A stretch of DNA of 64,000 nt. Origin: Limnovirga sp038203525 (GTDB taxonomy: Bacteria > Bacteroidota > Bacteroidia > Chitinophagales > Chitinophagaceae). The translations under genes and the position numbers were made by a program. The notes under the pieces were generated by a model. The model did not search any database and was not told the origin of the DNA. It saw nothing but the letters and a program-made list of their open reading frames with translations. The DNA is taken from contig JBBRDW010000003.1 of NCBI GenBank assembly GCA_038203525.1, positions 1 to 64,000 on the forward strand, read 5' to 3'. The first letter of the stretch is position 1, and each line of letters opens with the position of its first letter. Positions 43,371 to 51,891 of this stretch are shown piece after piece.

Positions 43371-43420
43371 GAACGGGCAATTGAACCTTATTCAGCTTTG
43401 GTTGTGTCACTCACTTCTAC
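43371..43420 (+). repeat. IR-A copy 16 left half, overlapping the arsC 3' end
   Basis: Outer end remnant GAACGGGCAA at 43371-43380 and type 2 core at 43401-43420 (CTAC end). The arsC reading frame runs into the core and takes its last residues, VSDTTKAE, from it. The nearest right-facing unit is 1 kb away at 44458, so the pair would enclose arsC and the aquaporin remnant. Confidence 0.75.
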
Positions 43421-43813
43421 GTCCAATTCTTTAAGCAGCTGTTTTACCTGTTCGCCAATAAAATCTCTTACTTTATTAAATGCTGCTGGCTCCAAATGTT
43501 TGGGATCAGGTATCACCCAATCAACAAATTTTTTTGCAGGCATCCAGGGGCAGGCATCTCCGCAACCCATTGTTACCACCACATCAAAAGGAGCAAAAGC
43601 TTTTACTTCGTCCAAAGATTTTGAGTCATGTTTGCTAAGGTCGTACCCCAGCTCCTTCATAGCATCAATAGCTTTGGGATTTACAATTCCCGAAGGCCTT
43701 GAACCTGCACTGTAAGCTTCTACCCCGCTGCCTCCATATATGGATGCAAATGCCTGGCTCATTTGGCTTCGGTTGCTGTTTTCTATACAAACAAATAGTA
43801 ATTTTCTTTTCAT
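43388..43813 (-). CDS. arsC: Arsenate reductase ArsC (LMW-phosphatase type)
   Basis: Reduces As(V) to As(III) in the cytosol. 141 residues from the ATG at 43813; the longer frame upstream is the tail of the aquaporin remnant. The phosphatase loop CIENSNR (9-15) and the acid PDP loop (IPDPK) are present, plus the redox Cys pair in MGCGDACPW. The ATG overlaps the aquaporin stop (CCATGA), as expected of an operon. The normal C-terminus is replaced by residues coded in IR-A copy 16. Confidence 0.87.
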   Translation of the reverse strand: MKRKLLFVCIENSNRSQMSQAFASIYGGSGVEAYSAGSRPSGIVNPKAIDAMKELGYDLSKHDSKSLDEVKAFAPFDVVVTMGCGDACPWMPAKKFVDWVIPDPKHLEPAAFNKVRDFIGEQVKQLLKELDVEVSDTTKAE

Positions 43814-44446
43814 GGTTTTATCGGTTGATGAATAAATACTGCGATTAAAGCACCAATAACCGGTGCAGATGAAAAGAATAATAAATAATCCACGTGTCAA
43901 GAAATAATTGCAGGTGCAAACGATCCCGCCGGATCATCGAAGCCCTGTTAATAGGGCCTGGAAACATTGCTTCCAGCAATATTACAGCTCCAATGCCTGC
44001 GAATAGTCCATGTTCTTCCAATCCGGTGCCACTCTTAATATAACCACCATCAGAAAAAATGTGAGAATAATTTCTAAAATAAAAGAATGTATGGCACTGC
44101 CCGCAGGCAAAGTTGAACCTAAGAGTTGCAATTTTGGAAACAAAAAGTAAAAGCAGGCTCGTGGATAAAGCACCAATAAACTGGCATAATATGCATGGCA
44201 AATCTTCTTTCAGCGCAGGCTTTTTTTTATACAAAATGCATTGCTTACAGCAGGGTTCAGGTGCGCACCCGACTTTTCGCTAAAAGCAAGGATCATGAAC
44301 ATTACCACCAATCCAAAAATTATAGCAATACCAATATGCGAAACATTGCCATCGGCTATTTCGTCATTTGTTAAAGCACCTGTTCTACAAAATATCAAAG
44401 TAAATATGCCAATTGTTTCAGCAAGGTATTTTTTTTGTTGCTTCAC
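43810..44446 (-). pseudogene. Aquaglyceroporin (arsenite channel) pseudogene
   Basis: Pieces of one MIP-family channel lie in order but in different frames: LAETIGIFTLIFCRTGAL...HIGIAIIFGLVVMFMILAF..SGAHLNPAVS (first NPA, 44446 to about 44225), LCQFIGALSTSLLLLF, then SAIHSFILEIILTFFLMVVIL, then GAVILLEAMFPGPINRASM, then APVIGALIAVFIHQPIKP with its stop at 43810-43812. The second NPA box is lost. Several frameshifts are needed, so it is inactive unless the assembly is wrong. Such channels (AqpS) let arsenite out after ArsC. Confidence 0.8.
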
Positions 44447-44457
44447 TAAGATTTAAA

Positions 44458-44517
44458 GCACAAGTGTGCGACGCAGGTAAAGCTAAATTGATGATTCAAA
44501 AGCCGGGTTCAAAAAAT
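44458..44517 (-). repeat. IR-A copy 16 right half / single unit
   Basis: Core GCACAAGTGTGCGACGCA at 44458-44475 and outer end AGCCGGGTTCAAAAAA at 44501-44516. It lies directly between the end of the arsN-like remnant (stop at 44517-44519) and the aquaporin remnant. Confidence 0.8.
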
Positions 44518-45008
44518 CAATTACTGCCAACTGTTTTACTTCTCCTTTCGAGTAACAGGGTATCTCTCCAAACATTACTCATTTTACCAATCTTTTCTCT
44601 GGCGCCAATTAGGCGGAAGCCACAAGCTTCATGTAGTTTTATACTTGCTGCATTCTCGGGAAAAACGCCGGCCTGCAAAGTCCATAAATTATGTTGTTCG
44701 CTTTCATTGATGAGCGTCTGCAACAATTGCCTACCAACGCCTTTACCTCTTGCTGAATCCGAAACATACACACTCACTTCTGCAACTCCAGCATAAACAC
44801 AACGCCCTGAAACTGACGTCAATGCAGCCCATCCCACCACTTCATTATTTTCAACAGCGACCAGTCTGCAGGTAGCAAGGTGCGAACTATTCCATTCTTT
44901 CCATTCCGGTGCAGCGTTTTGAAATGTAGCATTACCCGTAGCAATCCCTTCTTCATAAATGCGCTTTACAAATGGCCAATGCTCTTATTTCAGCGGTAAT
45001 ATTTTCAC
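44517..45008 (-). pseudogene. ArsN-like GNAT acetyltransferase, broken by a stop codon
   Basis: Translation from a GTG at 45006-45008 gives KILPLK, then TAA at 44985-44987, then HWPFVKRIYEEGIATGNATFQ and the rest of a normal GNAT protein: VAEVSVYVSDSARGKGVGRQLL (acetyl-CoA loop RGKGVG), WTLQAGVFPENAAS and GFRLIGAREKIGKMSNVWRDTLLLERRS. The second part alone lacks about 50 N-terminal residues and has no ATG. ArsN-type enzymes acetylate organoarsenicals or phosphinothricin. Nonsense mutation at codon 8 in an otherwise intact gene. Confidence 0.75.
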
Positions 45009-45039
45009 AAACTAATTATTAAAAATCAGTAAATTTTTA

Positions 45040-45897
45040 CTAGCAGCAACCGTTGCCGGGGGTACAGCAATTGCGTTCATCTTTTGCGGGCCTTTCTGCA
45101 TACACTGTAATGCTGTAAATGCCCAGGTCACTTTCTTTTAATTGCTCCAGTTCCAATGCAGATAAATATTCGAGTAATATTTCATCCGGCACAACTATTT
45201 TTTTCTCCTTCTGTAACAGGATATTTACAAAGCCAGTCTCTTCAATTATTGCGAGATAATCTTTTTTCTGTATGGCGCCAGCTACACATCCAGCATACAT
45301 TTCCGCAGCCTGTTTCAGTTTTTCAGGCAGTGTGCCTTCCAGCACAATATCAGAAATTGAAAAGTGGCCGCTTGGTTTTAATACACGAAATATTTCCCTG
45401 AACACCTTGTGTTTACTGGGCACGAGATTCAACACACAGTTGCTTACAATTACATCCGCTTTGTTGCCTGATACCGGCATGTTTTCAATATCGCCCTGAC
45501 GAAACTCCACATTGTTATAGCCCAGTTTCTCTGCATTGTCTCTTGCCCTCTCAATCATTTTTTCTGTAAAGTCAATACCGATTATTTTTCCATTTTCACC
45601 AGCTGCTGACCTCGCAACAAAACAATCATTTCCTGCGCCGCTTCCAAGGTCAATTACTGTATCACCTTCTTTTATTTTCGCAAATGCTGTTGGCAACCCG
45701 CAGCCCAAACCCAAGTCTGCATCAGGGTTGTAGCCTTCTAAATTTGTGTAGTCATCGGCCATAATGTTATACACTTCATCGCCACAGCAGGAGGAGGTTG
45801 CGCCACAGCAGGAACGTTCATTTTGCTGTTTGGATTGTGCAGCAATTTCGCCATATTTTTCTCTCACCAATTCTTTAAGTTCTGTTTCGTTTTGCAT
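45040..45897 (-). CDS. arsM: Arsenite S-adenosylmethionine methyltransferase ArsM
   Basis: Methylates As(III) to volatile or less toxic forms. 285 residues from the ATG at 45897. SAM-binding motif I is VIDLGSGAGNDCFVA. The arsenic-binding Cys residues appear near the N-terminus (SSCCGDEV), in NCVLNLVPSKH and in MYAGCVAGA. A Cys-rich end NCCTPGNGCC closes the protein. It follows arsR by 120 bases in one operon. Confidence 0.93.
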   Translation of the reverse strand: MQNETELKELVREKYGEIAAQSKQQNERSCCGATSSCCGDEVYNIMADDYTNLEGYNPDADLGLGCGLPTAFAKIKEGDTVIDLGSGAGNDCFVARSAAGENGKIIGIDFTEKMIERARDNAEKLGYNNVEFRQGDIENMPVSGNKADVIVSNCVLNLVPSKHKVFREIFRVLKPSGHFSISDIVLEGTLPEKLKQAAEMYAGCVAGAIQKKDYLAIIEETGFVNILLQKEKKIVVPDEILLEYLSALELEQLKESDLGIYSITVYAERPAKDERNCCTPGNGCC

Positions 45898-46017
45898 GAT
45901 TGTTGTTTTTATATTGATAAAGTTTTTGAATCCAACTGAGATAATTCTATTATTCATCCTTGCGCCTAAGGCGGATGTTTGCACAGCATCGCTTTATTGG
46001 GCCGTATGTAGCAACTA

Positions 46018-46353
46018 TCAGCAACAGGCCTTATCGTTTTTCATTTTTAGATTATTGAACAGTAAATTGAATTCCGTGGAAAATTTCTGGAATGCTTTCC
46101 AGTTAATACAGTAGCAACTTCTTGGGCCATCAATACTACCATCAATAAGCCCTGCATTTTTTAATTCTTTTAAATGCTGTGATACGGTTGATTGCGCCAG
46201 AGGCAGTATTTCAACAATCTCACCGCAGATGCATTCGTTCTTTTGCGCAAGCACTTTTAAAATTGCAATGCGGGCTGGATGACCGATTGCCTTGGCAAAA
46301 TTAGCCAGGTCCTGCTCCTTTTGCGTAAACTCTTCTCTTTTATGAATTGCCAT
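46018..46353 (-). CDS. arsR: ArsR/SmtB-family arsenic-responsive repressor
   Basis: 111 residues, winged helix-turn-helix with HPARIAILKVLAQ and the recognition helix LAQSTVSQHLKELKNAGLI. The metalloid site is ECICGEIVE, close to the ELCVCDL box, and a C-terminal ACC may add ligands. First gene of the arsenic operon; a dyad operator overlaps its promoter. Expression of arsM and the rest would rise with As(III). Confidence 0.92.
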   Translation of the reverse strand: MAIHKREEFTQKEQDLANFAKAIGHPARIAILKVLAQKNECICGEIVEILPLAQSTVSQHLKELKNAGLIDGSIDGPRSCYCINWKAFQKFSTEFNLLFNNLKMKNDKACC

Positions 46354-46422
46354 CTTATCGTATTTATGTGATTAATATGTTCAGGCAAAAAAACGTTTGA
46401 ATCGCTTTTTTATTAATTATAT

Positions 46423-46457
46423 ATCGCAAATATACGATTAATAAAATATCATCAAAA
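46423..46457 (-). promoter_or_regulatory. arsR promoter with overlapping operator
   Basis: On the minus strand TTTTG (46453-46457) and TATATTTG (46427-46434) form a Bacteroidota promoter with 18 bases between. The imperfect dyad ATCGCAAATATACGAT (46423-46438) covers the -7 box, as known ArsR operators do. Confidence 0.7.
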
Positions 46458-46527
46458 TATTTATTGCTTTCTCCTAACACAGAAATTAGCAGATGGGAAC
46501 TGGGTTGTGTTGAATAGAATTACTTAA

Positions 46528-46585
46528 GTACAAGAGTGCGACGCAACAGAAGCCTCATTCATTTACTACTGCCGGGCTCATAAAA
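46528..46585 (-). repeat. IR-A copy 17, single unit overlapping the chrA stop
   Basis: Type 1 core at 46528-46547 and outer end GCCGGGCTCATAAAA at 46571-46585. The TGA of chrA (46578-46580 on the minus strand) is part of the outer end. Confidence 0.85.
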
Positions 46586-47765
46586 GTTTTAATAGCAAGC
46601 CCAAAACTGCAGCCACAAAAATAATTTGAGGTTCCTGAATTTTCTTAACATACATTAACGCAAGCACAGTTGCAAAAGCAATCAGGGCTGTAGTAATATC
46701 GACAATAGAGCGTAAGGCAATAACCACAACAGCCCCCACCAGTGCACCGATTACCGCCGCAGTAATTCCATCTACAAATGCTTTAATAGACACATTCTTC
46801 GCAATTTTTTTAAAGTAAGGTGCTGGAATAATGGTAAAAAGGTAACAGGGTAAAAAAGTTGCCAGCGCTGCAACACAGGCGCCTGGAAAGCCTGCCACAA
46901 GGTAGCCGATAAAGCCGACGGTAATTACAACCGGCCCCGGCGTAATCATGGCTACCGCAACGGCATCTACAAACTGATGCTCATCGAGCCAGTGATATTC
47001 GGTTACCACACCGCCGTGTAAAAACGGCACAATGGCAAGCCCGCTGCCAAAAACAAATGCGCCGGCTTTTGTAAAGAACCATGCTATCTGCACCAAGGTA
47101 TTCGAACTGTAATCCCAGAAACCAATACCCGTGAGTAAAATTGAATTTACTGCTGATCGTTTCTTCATCCATTGAGGCGGCGCTTTAATAATCATGTACA
47201 GTAGGCCAGCTGCAACAAACAACAATAGTTCTTCTGATTGTGTAGCAGCAGTAATAATTAGCGCAAAAAAATAAATCATCCAAAGCAGCCATTTTTGCCT
47301 GATCGCTTCCAGCGTGAATTTACTTACACTTTTCATAGTAAGTTTATACGAGCTCACGGCAATTATGCCAATAACTGCAGCACCAACACCGTAAAATACA
47401 GCCTGCATCCAGGGCAGACCGCCAAACATTTTATAGGCAATACCAATTACCACTACCATTACGAACGATGGTAATACAAATGCAAGCCCTGCAAGGGTTG
47501 CGCCCAATACGCCATAATCTACAAAGCCTATATAAATGCCCAATTGTGCAGCCAGCGGCCCTGGTGCCAGCTGCGCCAGCGCAAGCCCTTCTTTATAGTC
47601 TTCTTCGCTTATCCAATTGTTTTTTTCTACAAGATCACGCTGCATGTAACCTACCAGTGCAACAGGCCCGCCAAAACCAGCGTAGCCTAATTTTAAAAAA
47701 TAAAAAACGAGTTGCCTAAGCGAATAAACAGGCTTGGTTTTGGTTTCTGTTACTTCCATTGACAT
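46578..47765 (-). CDS. ChrA chromate transporter, two-domain type
   Basis: 395 residues with two CHR domains: N-terminal FLKLGYAGFGGPVALVGYMQRDLVEKNNWISEEDY...LAQLAPGPLAAQLGIYIG and C-terminal FTKAGAFVFGSGLAIVPFLHGGVVTEYHWLDEHQFVDAVAVAMITPGPVVI. These FGG/FGSG and PGP motifs are typical of ChrA, an inner-membrane protein that extrudes chromate. Next to the arsenic operon it adds oxyanion resistance. Its final stop is taken from IR-A copy 17. Confidence 0.93.
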   Translation of the reverse strand: MSMEVTETKTKPVYSLRQLVFYFLKLGYAGFGGPVALVGYMQRDLVEKNNWISEEDYKEGLALAQLAPGPLAAQLGIYIGFVDYGVLGATLAGLAFVLPSFVMVVVIGIAYKMFGGLPWMQAVFYGVGAAVIGIIAVSSYKLTMKSVSKFTLEAIRQKWLLWMIYFFALIITAATQSEELLLFVAAGLLYMIIKAPPQWMKKRSAVNSILLTGIGFWDYSSNTLVQIAWFFTKAGAFVFGSGLAIVPFLHGGVVTEYHWLDEHQFVDAVAVAMITPGPVVITVGFIGYLVAGFPGACVAALATFLPCYLFTIIPAPYFKKIAKNVSIKAFVDGITAAVIGALVGAVVVIALRSIVDITTALIAFATVLALMYVKKIQEPQIIFVAAVLGLLLKLL

Positions 47766-47781
47766 TAGTTTTTAGGATGAA

Positions 47782-47927
47782 TTTTTTGAACCTGGCAACC
47801 GTACTTTGGTGATCGTCCCTTGCGTCGCACGCTTGTACTGAGGCACTTTGCTCATCCATAAACAGCCAGTACAAGTGTGCGACGCAAGGGACGATTCCAT
47901 TAAAACCTAAGCTGGGCCCGAACAAAA
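47782..47927. repeat. IR-A copy 18, compact paired form
   Basis: Outer left TTTTTTGAACCTGGC at 47782-47796, left core 47820-47838, 30-base loop, right core 47869-47888, outer right GCTGGGCCCGAACAAAA at 47911-47927. The two arms pair over 29 bases with one mismatch. It ends one base before the mce stop codon and is the shortest complete copy. Confidence 0.9.
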
Positions 47928-47928
47928 A

Positions 47929-48342
47929 CTACAGACTATTCTTTGCAATTTCCTGGCATAGCTCTATAAGTACGCCATTGGTATTTTTAGGGTGAAGAAA
48001 ACAAACAAGCTTATTATCTGCGCCCTTCTCCGGCACCGCGTTAAGCAATTGAAAGCCAGCATTTGATAGGCGGTTCATTTCTAATTCTATATTCTCTACA
48101 GCAAAAGCAATATGGTGCATTCCCTGCCCGCGTTTTTGAATAAAACGTGCTATTACGCCATCTGCTACGGTACTTTCCAAAAGCTCAATTTTTGATTCGC
48201 CAGTACTAAAAAATGCTGTTTTTACTTTTGCACTTTCTACAATTTCTGTTTTATAACAAAGCGTATTCAGCAGGGCTTCAAATAACGGAATTGACACTGA
48301 CAGATCTTCTACGGCAATGCCAATATGTTCAATTTTTTGCAT
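47929..48342 (-). CDS. mce: Methylmalonyl-CoA epimerase
   Basis: Interconverts (R)- and (S)-methylmalonyl-CoA in the propionate pathway. 137 residues from the ATG at 48342 (MQKIEHIGIAVEDL); the longer frame has no family match. Vicinal oxygen chelate fold with metal ligands in IEHIGIA, QGMHHIAFAV and GVLIELCQ. Divergent from iscS. Confidence 0.93.
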   Translation of the reverse strand: MQKIEHIGIAVEDLSVSIPLFEALLNTLCYKTEIVESAKVKTAFFSTGESKIELLESTVADGVIARFIQKRGQGMHHIAFAVENIELEMNRLSNAGFQLLNAVPEKGADNKLVCFLHPKNTNGVLIELCQEIAKNSL

Positions 48343-48450
48343 GCGGCTCGATTTTCGATATATGGAAATAGATATTTTGAAGAAATTGATCAACGCTAAA
48401 ATAGAACCATTTGGCGTAAATTTGTGTTATTCTAAAAAAGAAAAAATTGT

Positions 48451-49668
48451 ATGCTAAAGCTTCCTGTTTACCTAGATAATAATGCTACTACACCAATGGA
48501 TCCAAGGGTTTTGGAAACCATTATACCATATTTTACAGAACATTTTGGCAATGCTGCAAGTCGAAACCACCCTTTTGGATGGGAAGCAGAAGAAGCCGTT
48601 GATTATGCCCGTGAACAGGTGGCAAAATTGATTGGTGCAGACCCTAAAGAAATTATTTTTACCAGCGGAGCTACTGAGGGAGATAACCTGGGTATTAAAG
48701 GTGTTTACGAAATGTATGCCAGTAAAGGCAACCATATTATTACCTGCACAACTGAGCACAAAGCTGTTTTAGATACCTGTAAACACATTGAAAAACTGGG
48801 CGGAGAGGTTACTTACCTGGAGGTTAAGGCGGATGGTTTAATTGATTTAAAAGAACTGGAAGCCGCTATTAAACCTACTACCATCCTTATTTCCATCATG
48901 TATGCAAATAATGAGATTGGGGTGGTTCAGCCGGTTAAAGAAATAAGCACGATTGCTAAAAAGCATGGTGTTTTATTTTTTACTGATGGTACGCAGGCTG
49001 TTGGTAAAATACCGGTAGATGTAATTAAGGATGGGATTGATATTATGGCTTTTACTGGTCATAAGATGTACGGCCCCAAAGGGATTGGCGCCTTATATGT
49101 ACGCCGTAAAAATCCACGTGTAAAAGTTACAGCCCAAATGGACGGTGGCGGGCACGAACGTGGTATGCGTAGCGGTACGTTAAATGTACCTGGTATTGTA
49201 GGTTTTGGCAAAGCCTGCGAAATCTGCCTTTTGGATATGGAAAAAGATACAGCTCATGTACTCGCTTTGCGTAACAAACTTGAAAGCGCATTGCTGCAGA
49301 TAGAAGAAAGTTATTTGAACGGAAATAAAGAACACCGTTTACCGCACGTTTCCAATATCTCCTTTAAATATGTTGAAGGTGAAGGTTTGATGATGGGTTT
49401 TAATAAAAACATCGCATTATCGTCTGGCTCTGCATGTACTTCCGCATCACTCGAGCCAAGCTATGTTTTAAAGGCATTGGGGTTGGGAGACGATCTGGCT
49501 CATTCATCTTTACGTTTTGGTCTCAGCCGCTTTACAACAGAAGAGCAGATTGATTATACCATTGAGCAAATTACCAACACAGTAAACAAATTGCGCGAAA
49601 TGAGCCCGCTTTGGGAAATGTTTAAAGAGGGTGTTGACATAAATGCAATTGAATGGGCGCATCATTAA
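48451..49668 (+). CDS. iscS: Cysteine desulfurase IscS
   Basis: PLP enzyme that takes sulfur from Cys for Fe-S cluster assembly and tRNA thiolation. 405 residues; PLP Lys205 in FTGHKMYGPKG, and the active Cys329 in SSGSACTSASLEPS within the longer loop of the IscS type. The N-terminus LPVYLDNNATTPMDPRVLE is typical. It leads the isc genes; IR-A copy 19 separates it from iscU. A TAAATTTG -7-like box lies at 48417-48424. Confidence 0.95.
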   Translation: MLKLPVYLDNNATTPMDPRVLETIIPYFTEHFGNAASRNHPFGWEAEEAVDYAREQVAKLIGADPKEIIFTSGATEGDNLGIKGVYEMYASKGNHIITCTTEHKAVLDTCKHIEKLGGEVTYLEVKADGLIDLKELEAAIKPTTILISIMYANNEIGVVQPVKEISTIAKKHGVLFFTDGTQAVGKIPVDVIKDGIDIMAFTGHKMYGPKGIGALYVRRKNPRVKVTAQMDGGGHERGMRSGTLNVPGIVGFGKACEICLLDMEKDTAHVLALRNKLESALLQIEESYLNGNKEHRLPHVSNISFKYVEGEGLMMGFNKNIALSSGSACTSASLEPSYVLKALGLGDDLAHSSLRFGLSRFTTEEQIDYTIEQITNTVNKLREMSPLWEMFKEGVDINAIEWAHH

Positions 49669-49678
49669 AACAACGTTA

Positions 49679-49736
49679 TTTTATGAGCTTGGCTTTTGTT
49701 TTTCATGGTAATCATCATTGCGTCGCACACTTGTGC
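49679..49736 (+). repeat. IR-A copy 19, single unit between iscS and iscU
   Basis: Outer end TTTTATGAGCTTGGC at 49679-49693 and core TTGCGTCGCACACTTGTGC at 49718-49736, followed by the TATTGAGCAAA inner extension. A frame open upstream of iscU passes through it; that is read-through. Confidence 0.85.
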
Positions 49737-49794
49737 AGTTGGAATAATATTGAGCAAAAAAATATCTTTAAATAAATTAAAAATCAAAATAATC

Positions 49795-50211
49795 ATGGCA
49801 TATTCAGAAAAAGTAATAGACCACTACAGCAACCCAAAAAATGTTGGTACGCTTGATAAAAGCAGCAAAAGTGTAGGAACCGGCCTGGTGGGAGCTCCAG
49901 AATGCGGCGATGTGATGCGCCTGCAGATTGAAGTTGATGAAACAACCGGCTTAATTAAAGATGCTAAATTTAAAACATTTGGCTGTGGTTCTGCAATTGC
50001 TTCATCCTCACTGGCAACAGAATGGCTGAAAGGCAAATCTGTTGACGAGGCTTTGTCAATAGACAATATGGATATTGTAGAAGAACTTAACCTGCCTCCG
50101 GTAAAAATACATTGCTCAGTATTGGCCGAAGACGCCATTAAGGCGGCAATTAACGACTACCGTGTAAAAAACGGACAGGAGCAATTGGTGTTCGAAGAAA
50201 GAATTCATTAA
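49795..50211 (+). CDS. iscU: Fe-S cluster scaffold IscU
   Basis: 138 residues from the ATG at 49795 (MAYSEKVIDHYSNPKNVGTL). The three cluster Cys are in GAPECGD, FGCGSAIASSS and KIHCSVLAED, and the LPPVKIHC motif for HscA is present. The longer reading frame starting at 49696 is repeat sequence. It receives sulfur from IscS. Confidence 0.95.
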   Translation: MAYSEKVIDHYSNPKNVGTLDKSSKSVGTGLVGAPECGDVMRLQIEVDETTGLIKDAKFKTFGCGSAIASSSLATEWLKGKSVDEALSIDNMDIVEELNLPPVKIHCSVLAEDAIKAAINDYRVKNGQEQLVFEERIH

Positions 50212-50292
50212 TTGAATTGATAGTGTGGCGATTTGATGATTGAAAAATATAATTATAGTCTTCTTTAGTCACCAAATCATTAAATTTATAAT

Positions 50293-50643
50293 ATGGTTGC
50301 AACAGAAAATTCTGTTTATGTTAGCGATAAAGCAAAAGCAAAAGCCATAAAACTGATGGAGGAAGCAGGCGTGTTTGGCGACCCTTCCTATTTTTTAAGG
50401 GTTGGGGTTGTAGGCGGAGGGTGCAGTGGTTTAAGCTACAAGCTTGATTTTGATAATGAAGTTAAGCCCATGGACCAGGTGTTTGAAGACAATGGGTTAA
50501 AAATAGTTACCGATCTTAAAAGCTTTCTTTACCTCGTAAATACAGAACTCGATTTCTCTGATGGTTTAAATGGCAAAGGGTTTTATTTTAAAAATCCAAA
50601 TGCCAGCCGCAGTTGTGGGTGTGGAGAAAGTTTTGCAGTATAG
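50293..50643 (+). CDS. A-type Fe-S carrier IscA/ErpA
   Basis: 116 residues with GVVGGGCSGLSYKLDFD and the C-terminal SRSCGCGESF, the three Cys of HesB/IscA proteins. It moves clusters from IscU to targets. hscB, hscA and fdx are absent here, so the locus is a short isc operon. A terminator follows. Confidence 0.92.
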   Translation: MVATENSVYVSDKAKAKAIKLMEEAGVFGDPSYFLRVGVVGGGCSGLSYKLDFDNEVKPMDQVFEDNGLKIVTDLKSFLYLVNTELDFSDGLNGKGFYFKNPNASRSCGCGESFAV

Positions 50644-50669
50644 GTTAGTTAGTGAGTGAATAAATAATA

Positions 50670-50705
50670 AAAGGCTGCAACTGAAAAGTTGCGGCTTTTT
50701 TATTT
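50670..50705 (+). terminator. Terminator of the isc genes
   Basis: AAGGCTGCAACT pairs with AGTTGCGGCTTT around a short A-rich loop with a G:T pair, then TTTTTTATTT. Confidence 0.8.
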
Positions 50706-50797
50706 CAATGAATAAGGTTTACAGATGCATTTACCTAAAACTTCCATAAGTTTTTAAAGTAACTGCACCGAATGGTTTTTTCACATAGTTTTGAACC

Positions 50798-51520
50798 ATG
50801 TGGATGATCTGCACAAAAGAGTGGAGGCAATTTTTCAGCAGCCCGGCAGGCTATATTGCGATGGTGGTTTTCCTGCTGCTCAATGGGCTAATTCTCTTTG
50901 TTTTTCCCGACACAAGCCTGCTCGATTTTGGCTATGCATCATTAGGCAATTTCTTTAGCCTTAGCCCATGGATATTATTGTTTCTTATACCAACTATAAC
51001 CATGCGCAGCCTGGCCGATGAATATAAAAGCGGCACTTTCGAAATACTTAAAACCATGCCGCTAACTCCGGCACAAATAGTATGGGGCAAATTTTTTGGC
51101 GCATTGCTAATTGTGCTGCTTGCACTTGTTCCCACGGTTATTTACGCGGTTTCTTTACAGGCTTTAAGCGCAACAGGCGGGATCGATATTGGTAGTACTA
51201 TTGGTAGTTATGCTGGCTTGGTTATGCTGGGTGCCGTATTTACATCCGCAGGTATTTGTGCCAGCAGTTTTACCAACAATACGGTAGTAGCTTTTATAGG
51301 TGGCGCATTTTTATGCTTTCTTTTATTCACCGGTTTCGAGGCAGCCAGCAAGTTGCCTGTATTTGCAAACGGTTTAGATTACTATATAGAAATGCTGGGC
51401 ATAAAATTTCACTATAACAGCATCAGCAAAGGCGTAATTGACATACGCGACCTGATCTATTTTCTTTCTCTAACATTCATTTTTCTGTTGGTAACGCAAA
51501 AAAATGTCGCCAAAAAATAA
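50798..51520 (+). CDS. gldF: Gliding-motility ABC transporter permease GldF
   Basis: 240 residues, six membrane helices, ABC-2 permease type. The N-terminus ICTKEWRQFFSSPAGYIAMVVFLLLNGLILFVF and RSLADEYKSGTFEILKTMPLTPAQIVWGKF match GldF of the Bacteroidota gliding apparatus, which works with GldG and ATPase GldA. gldG, normally next, is not found after it; IR-A copy 20 follows 29 bases later. Confidence 0.85.
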   Translation: MWMICTKEWRQFFSSPAGYIAMVVFLLLNGLILFVFPDTSLLDFGYASLGNFFSLSPWILLFLIPTITMRSLADEYKSGTFEILKTMPLTPAQIVWGKFFGALLIVLLALVPTVIYAVSLQALSATGGIDIGSTIGSYAGLVMLGAVFTSAGICASSFTNNTVVAFIGGAFLCFLLFTGFEAASKLPVFANGLDYYIEMLGIKFHYNSISKGVIDIRDLIYFLSLTFIFLLVTQKNVAKK

Positions 51521-51592
51521 ACAACTTCAGAATATTTTTTTCAAATACATTTTTTGAGCCGGGCAGTAGAATTACTATTAAACTTTTGTTGC

Positions 51593-51891
51593 AGCTTGCC
51601 CCGCCAACGGCGCATATGCGTCAAGCTAAGGAATACATTTATTGACCCAACAGCATTGCTAATATTGAGCTTTCGTTGCGTCGCACTCTGGTACTGTTGG
51701 TTCCCTCTGCGACTTTCACGAATCAGCCGCTTATCTCTTTGCAAATGAAAGCGAAGATTATTCGGCAACGCATTTATATTTAAACCCTATTACTAAATCC
51801 TTATTGCAAGATAACCTAAAACCATTACTGGTAAACACTTTCAGCGATTTTTATCAAGAATTAGCTTGACGCATATGCGCAAACGGCGGTG
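51593..51891. mobile_element. 299-bp insertion with inverted ends inside IR-A copy 20
   Basis: The ends carry a perfect 19-bp inverted repeat (GCGCATATGCGTCAAGCTA at 51610-51628 and its complement at 51862-51880), flanked by looser GC-rich pairing (CCGCC and GGCGG). Inside are an IR-A left core (51675-51694, one base changed) and a 55-residue open end of a protein (SAAYLFANESEDYSATHLYL...YQELA, stop at the right inverted repeat). No transposase. A small nonautonomous element that carries host fragments is likely. Confidence 0.65.
51640..51694 (+). repeat. IR-A unit carried in the 299-bp insertion
   Basis: Type 1 core at 51675-51694 with CTCTGGTAC for CTCTTGTAC, preceded by ATATTGAGCTTTC spacer and a decayed outer end TTGACCCAACA near 51641. 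Confidence 0.7.

Noticed and set aside
43814..43900. N-terminal extension of arsC with a membrane-like segment
   Set aside because: This is the tail of the aquaporin remnant in another frame; the ATG at 43813 gives the normal ArsC start.
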